In this document: positions 8,824 to 17,644 of the stretch, piece after piece
Layout of the letters: each line of letters starts with the position of its first letter
Numbering within the stretch: position 1 is the stretch's first letter
Notes under the pieces: model-generated
Database searches by the model: none
Told to the model about the DNA's origin: nothing
What the model saw: only the letters and a program-made list of their open reading frames with translations
Source: Vibrio sp. CK2-1
GTDB lineage: Bacteria; Pseudomonadota; Gammaproteobacteria; Enterobacterales; Vibrionaceae
Direction: 5' to 3'
Assembly: GCF_021726515.1 (NCBI RefSeq)
Contig: NZ_JAKKCJ010000001.1
Coordinates: 62,001-126,000 of the forward strand
Length of the DNA stretch: 64,000 nt
Position numbers and translations under genes: made by a program

Positions 8824-9339
8824 TTACATGTCTTGAAGTCGAAACGAAGCGATCTTATTGATCTGTGCAATCGCGGTTGCAAATTCCGTTTCTTTATCGT
8901 TGTGAATTCTCTCAGCAAACGATGCCAAGATTTGGTGACGGTTGGCCCCTTTTACTGCCATGATAAAAGGGAACTCAAAACGAGCTTTGTATCGCTCATT
9001 AAAATCGGTAAATTGTTCAAATTCTTCTGGCGTACATTGGCTAATTCCAGCCCCTGCTTGCTCTGAAGTCGATGCAGCGGTTAGCTCACCATTAACCGCC
9101 GCTTTGCCGGCTAAATCTGGGTGAGCATTAATTAAATCCAGTTGCTCTTGTGGGGCGGCATCTAGCATGGTTTGTGACATTGCCGTATGCAGCTTTTCAA
9201 TCTGATCAAAAGAAGAATCCAGACCTTTATCAAAAGTACGCTCTGCAACCCAAGGACTGTGTTCATAAATATCAGCAAAGGTTTCAACAAATTCTGCTTT
9301 GGTCATTTGGCTTGGTTGGCAAGTTTTAAATTGAGTCAC
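8824..9339 (-). CDS. uraD: OHCU decarboxylase
   Basis: 171 residues. It contains the family signature INAHPDLAGKA and the upstream LHTAMSQTM helix that carries the catalytic histidine. It decarboxylates 2-oxo-4-hydroxy-4-carboxy-5-ureidoimidazoline to S-allantoin, after UraH. The start codon is GTG at 9339, supported by GGAAGGAA a few bases upstream. It lies 49 bases after puuE and 148 bases before allA, all leftward and probably one transcript. Confidence 0.93.
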   Translation of the reverse strand: MTQFKTCQPSQMTKAEFVETFADIYEHSPWVAERTFDKGLDSSFDQIEKLHTAMSQTMLDAAPQEQLDLINAHPDLAGKAAVNGELTAASTSEQAGAGISQCTPEEFEQFTDFNERYKARFEFPFIMAVKGANRHQILASFAERIHNDKETEFATAIAQINKIASFRLQDM

Positions 9340-9388
9340 GGTTCCTTCCTTCTTTCTTTACTTAATATTTGAAACTGGCTTGCGGCAA

Positions 9389-10309
9389 TCACTTAACAAG
9401 ATCAGGATGCGGATGACATTCATGCCAATGTTTAGCGATATCTAAACGACGGCACACCCAAACTTTGTCATGCTGCTGCACATATTCCATAAAGCGTTTT
9501 AAGCCTTGAATACGGCCTGGGCGACCTATCAAACGACAATGCAAACCAACAGACATCATTTTTGGTGTTTCAGCACCTTCTTCATACAAAGTATCAAACG
9601 CATCTTTTAAGTATTGGAAGAATTGCTCACCCGTGTGGAAACCTTGGTTGGTCGCAAAACGCATGTCATTCACATCAAGCGTATAAGGAATCACTAGCTG
9701 AGGTTTCGGGCCTTCGGTATGCCAATAAGGAAGATCATCATCATAAGCATCAGAGTCATATAAGAAGCCACCTTCTTCGGCCACCAGCTTGCGGGTATTC
9801 ACACCATTACGGCCAGTGTACCAACCATACGGTCGCTCACCTGTGATCTCCTTAATAACATTGATCGCTTTTTGCATGTGTTCGCGTTCAGTATCAATGT
9901 CAATTTTATGGTAATCCAACCAGCGGTAACCGTGGCTGCAAATTTCATGACCAGCATTGGCCATTTCTTGAATGACTTCAGGATGACGCTCGGCTGCCAT
10001 GCCGACAACAAAAGCGGTCAGTGGGTAGTTAAATTGCTCAAATAACTTCAGAATACGCCAAACACCTGCGCGACTACCGTATTCATAGATAGATTCCATA
10101 CTAATATGACGAGCATTAGGGAAAGGCTGCGCACCAATGATTTCAGAAAGAAACGCTTCTGACTCATCATCACCATGCAAAGTACAGCGCTCGCCGCCTT
10201 CTTCATAGTTCAGCACAAATGAAACCGCTACTCGAGCCTCGTTCGGCCACTGAGCATCAGGTAGATCTTTTCCATACCCGATTAAATTGCGTGGATACTC
10301 ACTACCCAT
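9389..10309 (-). CDS. puuE: Allantoinase PuuE (polysaccharide-deacetylase fold)
   Basis: 306 residues beginning MGSEYPRNLIGYGKD; the ATG at 10309 has AGGAGAGG just upstream, so longer reading to 10465 is not credible. It is a NodB-like barrel with WPNEARVAVSFVLNYEEGGE at the start, SHGYRWLDYH and WYTGRNGVNTRKL in the middle and VGLHCRLIGRPGR near the end. PuuE opens the allantoin ring to allantoate without the metal site of classical allantoinases. It is the first gene of the leftward arm, divergent from uraH across a 481-base control region with a long palindrome. Confidence 0.94.
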   Translation of the reverse strand: MGSEYPRNLIGYGKDLPDAQWPNEARVAVSFVLNYEEGGERCTLHGDDESEAFLSEIIGAQPFPNARHISMESIYEYGSRAGVWRILKLFEQFNYPLTAFVVGMAAERHPEVIQEMANAGHEICSHGYRWLDYHKIDIDTEREHMQKAINVIKEITGERPYGWYTGRNGVNTRKLVAEEGGFLYDSDAYDDDLPYWHTEGPKPQLVIPYTLDVNDMRFATNQGFHTGEQFFQYLKDAFDTLYEEGAETPKMMSVGLHCRLIGRPGRIQGLKRFMEYVQQHDKVWVCRRLDIAKHWHECHPHPDLVK

Positions 10310-10790
10310 GAACCTCTCCTTTGTCGTGTCATCCTTGAATACTGAATTCATCTGAATTAGATTCGTACACATTAAAAGTATACAACCTAAACCAGTAAAT
10401 AGTCCTGAATCTTTGTTTTGATAATTGTATACAATTATCAAAACATGGCAAATATTTTTATTCACAACTTGTTAACCTGCGCACTATTTGAAGTGCCAAA
10501 CAAAATTAAGCTGACTTTTAAGTCAAGAATATTAAAATTTTTTTACTGAATAATGAAAGCGACTAAATCTAAACTTTTACATTTAAAATCATTAAATTAT
10601 AAATAACCTACCAAATTCTCATCCACTTCAACACATGATCTAGTGCCAATTTTTTGAGCTCTCACCTTTACGGAACACAATGTTGTGTACATAATCAATT
10701 TTAAGTGATCACATTTTTATAACAAAACTTTTTTGATTCACTCAACATTTACTAACCATTTATTTTAACCATCAACAAGCAGAGCTAATT
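10310..10790. promoter_or_regulatory. Divergent control region between puuE and uraH
   Basis: A 481-base gap with no gene. It is very AT-rich. It holds the 32-bp perfect palindrome at 10414-10445, a further GTATAC core in AAAGTATACAACC (10375-10387), and ACACAA-TG-TTGTGT (10675-10688) leading into a TTGTGTACATAA sequence. Both arms are probably controlled by one purine-responsive regulator, whose gene is not in the window. No clear -35/-10 pair could be fixed by eye. Confidence 0.6.
10414..10445. promoter_or_regulatory. 32-bp perfect palindrome, candidate operator
   Basis: The left half is TGTTTTGATAATTGTA and the right half is its exact reverse complement; the symmetry breaks only at 10413/10446. 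The core TTGTATACAA resembles sites bound by GntR/FadR-type regulators. It lies 105-136 bases upstream of puuE. Confidence 0.65.
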
Positions 10791-11144
10791 ATGGGAAAAC
10801 TGACAACACATGTTTTAGATACGGCGAATGGATTGCCGGGCTGCGATATTCAAGTCGAACTCTTTCGCATCACTGAGCAAGGCGCGCAAAAAATCAAAAC
10901 TGTCGCCACTAACTTTGATGGACGAACCGATTCGCCTCTACTAGAAGGTGCTGATTTTGAAGTGGGTAAATACGAGCTTATTTTCCACACCGCAAGCTAC
11001 TTTAAGCAAAAAGGCGTCACGCTAGACGAAGTACCGTTTCTGGATGACATCTCGATCCGCTTTGGTATTAACGATCAAGACAGTCACTACCATGTGCCGC
11101 TACTTTGCTCGCCTTACAGTTTCTCAACCTATCGCGGCAGCTAG
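10791..11144 (+). CDS. uraH: 5-hydroxyisourate hydrolase (transthyretin-like)
   Basis: 117 residues. It opens with KLTTHVLDTANGLPG, has the FDGRTDSPLL strand, a central HTASYFKQ and ends SPYSFSTYRGS, the hallmark Y-R-G-S C-terminus of HIU hydrolases. The residues match the conserved His, Arg and C-terminal tetrapeptide of the active site in the tetramer. The enzyme hydrolyses the unstable product of PuuD. No internal or N-terminal fusion is seen, and the length is typical. First gene of the rightward arm, followed by the permease gene. Confidence 0.95.
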   Translation: MGKLTTHVLDTANGLPGCDIQVELFRITEQGAQKIKTVATNFDGRTDSPLLEGADFEVGKYELIFHTASYFKQKGVTLDEVPFLDDISIRFGINDQDSHYHVPLLCSPYSFSTYRGS

Positions 11145-11171
11145 TTTTCGCCGCCAACATAAATTCAGCGT

Positions 11172-11194
11172 AGTGCCAGCCGGCTGTCGGCACT
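11172..11194. other. Small hairpin between uraH and the permease gene
   Basis: AGTGCC and GGCACT enclose a loop that itself contains the palindrome AGCCGGCT. No T-run follows, so this looks like an intercistronic hairpin (RNA processing or stability) and not a terminator. Confidence 0.4.
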
Positions 11195-11346
11195 TCGCTT
11201 AACTCCAAACTTAACTATCAATGCATGGAGATCAGGATGTCCTCCAGGGCTTAGCTACGCCTAAAAAACGTATCGAGCTTTCTATCTAAGTCGCAAATTA
11301 ACAAGTCGTTGTGACAAGTAGATGCAAAACCACAAGGAAACGTACC

Positions 11347-12711
11347 GTGGAAAATTCAAACAGCGAAACCTTAAACACCAATCAAACAGCAGCGGATAAC
11401 TCCAGTCAGAATTCAGGGTTACTCGAACGTTGGTTTAAACTCAAACAACATGGCACTACCGTCAAATCTGAAATCATTGGCGGCTTAACCACCTTTGCCA
11501 CTATGGCTTACATCATCTTCGTCAATCCATCAATTATGGCGACGTCCGGTATGGATGCAGGCGCCCTCTTTGTGGCAACTTGTATCGGGGCAGCCATCGG
11601 TACTCTACTAATGGCGTTTTATGCCAACTGGCCTGTTGGGCTGGCACCGGGTATGGGGCTAAATGCATTCTTCGCCTTTACCGTTGTCGGCGAAATGGGT
11701 TATAGCTGGGAGGTCGCATTAGGTGCAGTCTTCATTTCAAGTGTGCTATTTGTTGCCATGAGTTACAGCAGTTTACGTGAATGGATTATTGATAGTATTC
11801 CACACAGTTTGCGCTACTCAATGACCGCAGGTGTCGGCTTATTCCTTGGCCTAATTGGCTTAAAAACCGCAGGCATTGTAGTCGAAAGCCCAGCGACCCT
11901 AGTCTCTCTAGGCGACTTCACACAACCTAGTGCAGTATTAGCTGCAATATGCTTTTTGATCATTAGCGTGCTGAGCGAGCGTAAGATATTCGGCGCAGTA
12001 TTAATTGGTATTTTCAGTGTCACCATGATTGGCTTTTTCATGGGTATCGTTGAATACAACGGAATTTTTGATACCCCACCTAGCCTAGCTCCAACCTTTA
12101 TGGCGATGGATATTTCAGGCGCGTTAGAAATTTCGATGATTAGCGTTATTTTAGCTTTCTTGTTCGTCAATATGTTCGATACCGCAGGCACCCTAATGGG
12201 CGTGGCTCAACGTGCTAACTTGATGGATAAAGACACAGGGAAAATTAAAGATCTACGTAAAGCATTGAAAGCGGACAGTGTGGCGAGCGTTGCAGGTTCT
12301 TGCGTCGGTTGTCCACCGGTGACTAGCTATGTAGAAAGTGCCGCAGGCGTTGAAGCAGGCGCTCGAACTGGCTTATCTTCTGTCGTGGTTGGTTTGCTAT
12401 TTATTGCGGCAATCTTTGTGTCACCATTGGCCGGCATGATCCCAGGATACGCCACTGCAGGCGCACTGATTTATGTGGCGTTTGTAATGATGAGCAGCAT
12501 GCAACACATTAAATGGAACGACTTCACTGATGCCGCTCCTGCAGCCATCACTGCATTAATGATGCCGCTGACGTTCTCGATTGCTAATGGTATTGCACTA
12601 GGCTTTATTACTTACACGGTTTTAAAAGTCGCAACGGGCAAACAAAAAGACGTCTCAATTTGCATGTACGTATTAACAGCAGTCTTTGTGGCTAAATTAG
12701 TCTTTATGTAA
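11347..12711 (+). CDS. NCS2-family purine permease (AzgA/PbuG-like)
   Basis: 454 residues starting with GTG at 11347, which has AAGGAAA about 6 bases upstream; an in-frame GTG at 11311 has no ribosome site. Twelve or more hydrophobic segments with AzgA-type signatures: EIIGGLTTFATMAYIIFVNP, GLAPGMGLNAFFAFTVV, NMFDTAGTLMGVA and CPPVTSYVESAAGVEAGARTGL. Family members import hypoxanthine, xanthine, guanine or adenine by proton symport. Its position after uraH suggests it feeds the urate pathway, so a xanthine, hypoxanthine or urate substrate is inferred. The N-terminal 30 residues are hydrophilic and variable. Confidence 0.88.
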   Translation: MENSNSETLNTNQTAADNSSQNSGLLERWFKLKQHGTTVKSEIIGGLTTFATMAYIIFVNPSIMATSGMDAGALFVATCIGAAIGTLLMAFYANWPVGLAPGMGLNAFFAFTVVGEMGYSWEVALGAVFISSVLFVAMSYSSLREWIIDSIPHSLRYSMTAGVGLFLGLIGLKTAGIVVESPATLVSLGDFTQPSAVLAAICFLIISVLSERKIFGAVLIGIFSVTMIGFFMGIVEYNGIFDTPPSLAPTFMAMDISGALEISMISVILAFLFVNMFDTAGTLMGVAQRANLMDKDTGKIKDLRKALKADSVASVAGSCVGCPPVTSYVESAAGVEAGARTGLSSVVVGLLFIAAIFVSPLAGMIPGYATAGALIYVAFVMMSSMQHIKWNDFTDAAPAAITALMMPLTFSIANGIALGFITYTVLKVATGKQKDVSICMYVLTAVFVAKLVFM

Positions 12712-12740
12712 AAGGCAGTACTTCATTTAAAGTAAATTCA

Positions 12741-12776
12741 AACCAGTAGTGTGGAAACATGCTGCTGGTTTTTTTA
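12741..12776 (+). terminator. Rho-independent terminator after the NCS2 permease
   Basis: AACCAGTAG pairs with CTGCTGGTT (one G-T pair) around a 12-base loop and is followed by a run of seven T residues. Confidence 0.85.
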
Positions 12777-12956
12777 TTCCTAATTATTTTGTGCCTTGTT
12801 TTTACGCCATTGAGTCCCCCTACCAAAACCCAACCTAGTTCAAACAATTCACCTATGCTCTCTCCCACTCACAACAAAATTGATCTAAATCAAGTTTGAC
12901 GAACAAAAGCTGACGTAAGTTAACAGCATGTTAATCACTTCATAAGAGGGAAGTAT

Positions 12957-13148
12957 ATGAAGCTAAAGCAATGTGAAAAGTGCTACACCGACGTGTGCCT
13001 AGATGGAAAATGGTTTCACCACGATCACTTAACCACCAAAGCTTACATGCTAAAAGGTGGCTTAAACCACGAAGTTGAGTTGGCCAAAATGCCGACAACA
13101 GAAGATGAATTAATCGAACTCATCAATGATTCTACTCGATTGAACTAA
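12957..13148 (+). CDS. Small conserved-looking protein, function unknown
   Basis: 63 residues. An AGAGGG lies 7 bases before the ATG and codon use resembles the neighbours, so the gene appears real. The N-terminus has a CEKC pair and a later Cys14, followed by WFHHDHLTTKAYM with three closely spaced His residues, which could bind a metal. The C-terminal half is acidic. I do not recognise a family. It is a single gene with its own terminator, between the purine permease and the art operon. Confidence 0.65.
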   Translation: MKLKQCEKCYTDVCLDGKWFHHDHLTTKAYMLKGGLNHEVELAKMPTTEDELIELINDSTRLN

Positions 13149-13186
13149 TACCTACTCGCTCTGGTGTTAGTTAGAAATGCACAATT

Positions 13187-13220
13187 AAGCCAAGTGGATG
13201 ATTCCCGCTTGGCTTTTTTT
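13187..13220 (+). terminator. Rho-independent terminator after the small protein gene
   Basis: AAGCCAAGTGG pairs with CCGCTTGGCTT (one G-T pair) and runs into seven T residues. Confidence 0.88.
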
Positions 13221-13424
13221 GTTTGCTTTGACTCTTATTGATTTCTCTACCACCACATAATTGATAACTCACTCACCAATTTGAAGTGCCGTGCGAGACG
13301 CCTCATCCATAATAATATACATTAACTTCCCATTAACACATTCAGGCAAGAAATCAGTCGCGTGCTATTGGTTAGATATTAATCAGATAATTATTCTCAT
13401 TGAGTGATTTAATATACATTTTTC

Positions 13425-13452
13425 TTGCATAAAACCACACAATCATTAGTAT
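13425..13452 (+). promoter_or_regulatory. Candidate sigma-70 promoter of the art operon
   Basis: TTGCAT and TAGTAT are separated by 16 bases, about 35 bases before the artP start. It lies in the 338-base gap 13149-13486, which otherwise holds only the terminator at 13187 and AT-rich sequence. The match is moderate. Confidence 0.4.
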
Positions 13453-13486
13453 ATTTACCTAGTGACAATAAATGCAGATTGGAAGC

Positions 13487-14215
13487 ATGACTATTCAAAT
13501 TAACGCTATTGATAAGTTTTACGGCTCAAACCAAGTTTTACACAATGTAAGCTTTGAGTGTGAGGCCGGTGACACCTTAGTTTTACTGGGCCCAAGCGGA
13601 GCAGGAAAAAGCTCATTACTACGTGTTTTAAACCTATTAGAAATGCCTGACAACGGTACGCTTTCTATTGCCAATGAGTCGTTTGATTTTTCTACTCAAA
13701 TTTCAGAAAAACAAGGCATGGCGCTACGTAAAAAAGTCGGCATGGTTTTTCAACAATACAATCTATGGCCTCACATGAGTGTGCTAGATAATTTGATTGA
13801 AGCGCCAGTCAAAGTTGCCGGTATGAATAAAGCTGAGGCAAAGAAAGAAGCGATTGAGATCTTAACCAAGCTTCAACTCGCCGATAAAGCCGATGCCTGG
13901 CCCTTACAGTTATCTGGCGGTCAACAGCAACGTGTGGCTATTGCTCGCGCATTAATGATGAAACCTGACGTGTTGCTTTTTGATGAACCCACAGCGGCGC
14001 TTGACCCTGAGATCACCTCTCAAGTTGTCGATATTATTAAAGAATTAAGTAAAACTGGCATCACGCAAATTATCGTGACTCATGAAGTCGATTTTGCCAA
14101 AAAAGTCGCCAGTCATTTGTTGTATTTAGAAAAAGGCTACGTGGTTGAGCATGGTGATAAGAGCCACTTTACCGACCCACAGTCTCAAGCGTTTGCCGAT
14201 TACTTAAAACACTAA
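13487..14215 (+). CDS. artP: Arginine ABC transporter, ATP-binding protein
   Basis: 242 residues starting [13 protein letters not shown] at 13487, with GGAAG just upstream. It has Walker [10 protein letters not shown] (35-43), signature LSGGQ (142-146) and Walker B VLLFDEP (162-168). The sequence tracks E. coli ArtP closely (for example [37 protein letters not shown]). It energises arginine uptake with ArtQ and ArtM at the inner membrane. First gene of artP-artI-artQ-artM. Confidence 0.94.
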   Translation: MTIQINAIDKFYGSNQVLHNVSFECEAGDTLVLLGPSGAGKSSLLRVLNLLEMPDNGTLSIANESFDFSTQISEKQGMALRKKVGMVFQQYNLWPHMSVLDNLIEAPVKVAGMNKAEAKKEAIEILTKLQLADKADAWPLQLSGGQQQRVAIARALMMKPDVLLFDEPTAALDPEITSQVVDIIKELSKTGITQIIVTHEVDFAKKVASHLLYLEKGYVVEHGDKSHFTDPQSQAFADYLKH

Positions 14216-14275
14216 AACCTAACAATAAAAACATTCAACTAGTTAAAAAATCACAGATATAAATGGAGTTATACA

Positions 14276-15010
14276 ATGAAAAAAATTCTACTTGCTAGCT
14301 TAATTGGCCTTGCTTCAACTCACGCGATGGCGCAAGACGAAATCAAATTTGCCACCGAAGCCACTTATGCCCCGTTTGAATACATGGATGATAACAGCGA
14401 AATTCAAGGTTTTGACATTGATCTTGCCAATGCTTTATGTGAAGAAATGCAAGTAAAATGTACTTTCCACAACCAAGCGTTTGACAGCTTAATTCCTGCT
14501 CTTAAATTTAAGCGTTACGATGCAGCAATTTCAGCAATGGATATTACGGAAGCTCGTCTGAAGCAGGTAAACTTCACCAATGCTTATTATGAAAATGCGG
14601 CTGCATTTGTTTCTGCAGAAGGTAAAATCGCAGATCAAGCAGGACTAGAGGGCAAACGTGTTGGCGTTCAAAATGGCTCAACACACCAAAGCTACCTAGT
14701 TGATCAAATGCCAGGCGTAACAGCCGTTCCTTACGCAAGCTACCAAGATGCGTTTATTGATATGCAAAATGGCCGTATTGATAGTGTATTTGGTGATACC
14801 GCTGTAGTCGCAGAATGGTTCAAAAAAGAAGATGGCCTAGCCTACGTTGGCGAACCTGTTACCAACAAACAATACTTCGGTAATGGTTTTGGTATTGCAG
14901 TAAACAAAGACAATCAAGAATTGGTAGATCAACTCAATGCGGCACTAGAGAAAGTGAAGCAGAATGGCGAATACAAAGCAATTTTTGATAAATACTTTGC
15001 TAGCAAATAA
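14276..15010 (+). CDS. artI: Arginine-binding periplasmic protein
   Basis: 244 residues with a Sec signal peptide (residues 1-19, cleavage after AMA). The mature part has the family-3 solute-binding phrases EIKFATEATYAPFEYMD, QGFDIDLANALCEEM and FGDTAVVAEW. It delivers arginine to the ArtQM permease. GGAG precedes the ATG. The name ArtI is used by position and similarity; ArtJ-like specificity for arginine alone cannot be told from broader basic amino-acid binding by eye. Confidence 0.9.
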   Translation: MKKILLASLIGLASTHAMAQDEIKFATEATYAPFEYMDDNSEIQGFDIDLANALCEEMQVKCTFHNQAFDSLIPALKFKRYDAAISAMDITEARLKQVNFTNAYYENAAAFVSAEGKIADQAGLEGKRVGVQNGSTHQSYLVDQMPGVTAVPYASYQDAFIDMQNGRIDSVFGDTAVVAEWFKKEDGLAYVGEPVTNKQYFGNGFGIAVNKDNQELVDQLNAALEKVKQNGEYKAIFDKYFASK

Positions 15011-15020
15011 TAGTGAATAA

Positions 15021-15737
15021 ATGATGTTCTCAGGTTACTCTCTAGCGTTAATTGACGCGAGCTGGCTGACAATTCAGTTAGCTTTTACCAGCCTTGCTGT
15101 TGGCTTGGTGCTTTCTATGATCTTTGCCGCTGGCGAAATGTCGCGCTTGAAATTGATCTCTTGGCCTACGACGGCTTTAGTGACGGTAATTCGAGGGTTG
15201 CCTGAGCTTCTTGTTGTCTTGTTCATTTTCTTTGGTTCAGGACAAATTTTATTCTATATTACTGGCGAATATATCGAGATCAGCCCCTTTCTTTCTGGGG
15301 TGATCGCGTTATCACTTATCTTTGCCTCTTATGCTGCCCAGACCTTGCGTGGTGCGCTTAAAGCTGTTCCTAAAGGACAAGCAGAAGCCGCCACCGCTTT
15401 AGGTTTATCAAAACCACGAGCTTTTATTCGAATCATCCTGCCACAAGCAGTACGTCATGCTCTACCCGGTTTAACCAATCAATGGCTCGTGCTATTAAAG
15501 GATACCGCCTTAGTTTCTCTGATTGGCGTGACCGATTTGCTCAAACAAGCACAATTGACCTCCGCTGCCACTCACCAAAGCTTTACCTGGTATGCAACGG
15601 CGGCAGCGGTTTACCTTGTGATTACTCTAATCACTCAACGTGTTATCGCCATTCTCAATAAAAAATATCAATTACAAGATGCCAATATGGTTTCCAGTAA
15701 ACCTAAGAAGAAACAGCCACTAGGAGCACAATCATGA
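15021..15737 (+). CDS. artQ: Arginine ABC transporter permease
   Basis: 238 residues with about five hydrophobic helices and the HisMQ-type cytoplasmic loop: AAQTLRGALKAVPKGQAEAA followed by ALGLSKPRAFIRIILPQA. It forms the inner-membrane channel with ArtM. It begins 10 bases after artI and overlaps artM by 4 bases. The C-terminal tail is lysine-rich and variable. Confidence 0.92.
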   Translation: MMFSGYSLALIDASWLTIQLAFTSLAVGLVLSMIFAAGEMSRLKLISWPTTALVTVIRGLPELLVVLFIFFGSGQILFYITGEYIEISPFLSGVIALSLIFASYAAQTLRGALKAVPKGQAEAATALGLSKPRAFIRIILPQAVRHALPGLTNQWLVLLKDTALVSLIGVTDLLKQAQLTSAATHQSFTWYATAAAVYLVITLITQRVIAILNKKYQLQDANMVSSKPKKKQPLGAQS

Positions 15738-16408
15738 ACGAACAACATGTTTGGCAGCTACTTGATGGCCTGCAAACCAGTATCGAATTAACGGCCGCTG
15801 CCTTATTGGTCGGCTGTACCTTGTCACTGCTGATGACCATGACGTTAATCGTGCGCTTGCCTGTCATTCATTGGTTCAGCCGTGCTTTGATTACCTTGTT
15901 TACTGGAACACCACTACTCGTTCAAATCTTCCTTATTTACTACGGACCCGGCCAGTTTGAGTGGATTCGTGATAGCTTCTTCTGGAACTGGTTAAGCCAA
16001 CCTTGGTTCTGCGCCATGTTAGCGTTAGCATTAAACACTGCCGCCTACAGTACCCAACTATTTAAAGGCGCATTTGATGCGATTCCGTCAGGGCAATGGC
16101 AAGCCTGTCGCGCACTAGGTATGAACACCAAAACCACACTAGGTGTACTACTACCTTATGCGATTCGTCGAGCTATTCCGGCTTATTCCAATGAAGTAAT
16201 TTTGGTATTTAAAGGTACATCGCTCGCCAGTACTATTACCATTATGGATTTGATGGGCTACGCCCAACGCATTAACGCTCAAACCTACGACACCTTGACG
16301 GTGTTTGGTATTGCCGGTGCATTCTACTTAATCGTCAATGGCATCTTGTCACTCGTATTCCGCAAGGTAGAGCAGAAAGTATTGGCGTTTGAGTCGCAGA
16401 GTCATTAA
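15734..16408 (+). CDS. artM: Arginine ABC transporter permease
   Basis: 224 residues, the second permease subunit. Five hydrophobic helices and the coupling loop AAYSTQLFKGAFDAIPSGQW then ACRALGMNTKTTLGVLLPYA. It contains FTGTPLLVQIFLIYYGPGQFEW, typical of ArtM. It overlaps artQ in an ATGA arrangement and is followed by a strong terminator, so it ends the operon. Confidence 0.92.
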   Translation: MNEQHVWQLLDGLQTSIELTAAALLVGCTLSLLMTMTLIVRLPVIHWFSRALITLFTGTPLLVQIFLIYYGPGQFEWIRDSFFWNWLSQPWFCAMLALALNTAAYSTQLFKGAFDAIPSGQWQACRALGMNTKTTLGVLLPYAIRRAIPAYSNEVILVFKGTSLASTITIMDLMGYAQRINAQTYDTLTVFGIAGAFYLIVNGILSLVFRKVEQKVLAFESQSH

Positions 16409-16432
16409 AAGGTTTCTTTCAATAGAAAGAAT

Positions 16433-16464
16433 AAAAAAGCGAGCTCAAAATAAGCTCGCTTTTT
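16433..16464. terminator. Bidirectional terminator between artM and cysA
   Basis: AAAAGCGAGCT (16435-16445) pairs perfectly with AGCTCGCTTTT (16453-16463) around a 7-base loop. T-runs lie on both sides, so it can stop artPIQM rightward and cysPTWA leftward. Confidence 0.9.
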
Positions 16465-16513
16465 GCTATTTAATCAAAAGTATTTATATCCACGTAACTC
16501 GGCTATAGACTAA

Positions 16514-17644
16514 TTAGATATCAAACATCAAGTTACCCGGTGCTAGGAATGGCCAACGTAATATCGCAGGTTCACCTTTTGCATCATCAGCAAAAAAGTA
16601 GCCAACTTGTGGGGTAGCATAAACTTCATCACCACGATTAAATGATTGCTCATTCAATGCTTGATGCGTCAATTTCGCTTCCCATAATTCATTTGAACCC
16701 CAACCAACTGGCGATAACTCCACTCGAACTTCTGCCCCTACTGGGTTAATCGCAACGACTTTACAAGGAAGTGATGCCTGGCTATTAGGTTTAGCCGAAA
16801 TGCTGACTTCATGGCTTCGAATATAAAGCGCACCATCTTTTTGCGTTTTTTCCTCCATAGGGGGAAGGATAAAAGCATTTCCATCTTGCCAATGTTTGTT
16901 ATTCCATTTGGCTTTAAATTGGTTAACATTTCCGAAGAAATCAAACACAAAACGGCTATTTGGATGGGCGTAAAGCTCGACTGGTGAATCCACTTGCTCT
17001 ATTTTACCGTTACTCATTACCACAACACGGTCGGAAAGCTCCAAAGCTTCATCTTGATCGTGGGTAACAAATACACTGGTAAAGCCCAGTTCATCATGCA
17101 AATTACGCAACCAACGGCGCAAATCTTTACGCACTTTTGCATCCAATGCGCCAAAAGGTTCATCCAGTAATAACACTTCTGGTTTGGTGGCTAATGCTCG
17201 CGCCAAAGCGATACGCTGCTTCTGCCCACCCGAAAGTTGTTCAGGATAGCGACCGGCTAAGTGGCCAAGTTGCACAATGTCTAATAATTGCTTCACTCGT
17301 TTACTGATTTCAGCAGCGTTAGGTCGTACAGAACGCTCCATGACTTGCAGGCCGAAAGCAACATTATCCGCCACTGTCATATGACGAAATAGCGCATAGT
17401 TTTGGAACACGAATCCTACGCGACGATCGCGCACATGAACGTTAGTAACATCTTTATCACCAAAGTGAATCGAGCCTGTGTTGGCATTTTCTAATCCAGC
17501 AATAATACGCAGTAACGTGGTTTTACCCGAACCGGAAGGCCCCAACAGCCCTATCATTTCACCATTTTCAATATCTAACGAGAGCGGTGAAAGTGCCTCA
17601 AATTTACCAAATTGCTTGGAAATATTATTTAAACGAATACTCAT
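16514..17644 (-). CDS. cysA: Sulfate/thiosulfate ABC transporter, ATP-binding protein
   Basis: 376 residues. Walker [10 protein letters not shown] (35-43), signature LSGGQ (137-141), Walker B VLLLDEP (157-163), then a C-terminal regulatory (TOBE-like) region from about residue 240. The opening [16 protein letters not shown] and the [18 protein letters not shown] stretch match CysA. It energises uptake of sulfate and thiosulfate. Start overlaps the cysW stop by 4 bases; it is the last gene of the leftward operon. Confidence 0.93.
   Translation of the reverse strand: MSIRLNNISKQFGKFEALSPLSLDIENGEMIGLLGPSGSGKTTLLRIIAGLENANTGSIHFGDKDVTNVHVRDRRVGFVFQNYALFRHMTVADNVAFGLQVMERSVRPNAAEISKRVKQLLDIVQLGHLAGRYPEQLSGGQKQRIALARALATKPEVLLLDEPFGALDAKVRKDLRRWLRNLHDELGFTSVFVTHDQDEALELSDRVVVMSNGKIEQVDSPVELYAHPNSRFVFDFFGNVNQFKAKWNNKHWQDGNAFILPPMEEKTQKDGALYIRSHEVSISAKPNSQASLPCKVVAINPVGAEVRVELSPVGWGSNELWEAKLTHQALNEQSFNRGDEVYATPQVGYFFADDAKGEPAILRWPFLAPGNLMFDI

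Noticed and set aside
10310..10465. N-terminal 52-codon extension of puuE
   Set aside because: The ATG at 10309 has a strong ribosome site and matches PuuE starts; the extension would run through the operator palindrome.
11221..11346. Purine riboswitch before the NCS2 permease
   Set aside because: A small hairpin is present, but the paired arms and loop-loop core of the purine riboswitch are not seen.
13383..13402. Fur-like or ArgR-like site upstream of artP (GATAATTATTCTCATT)
   Set aside because: It resembles half of either consensus but fits neither well. AT-rich DNA makes such matches common.
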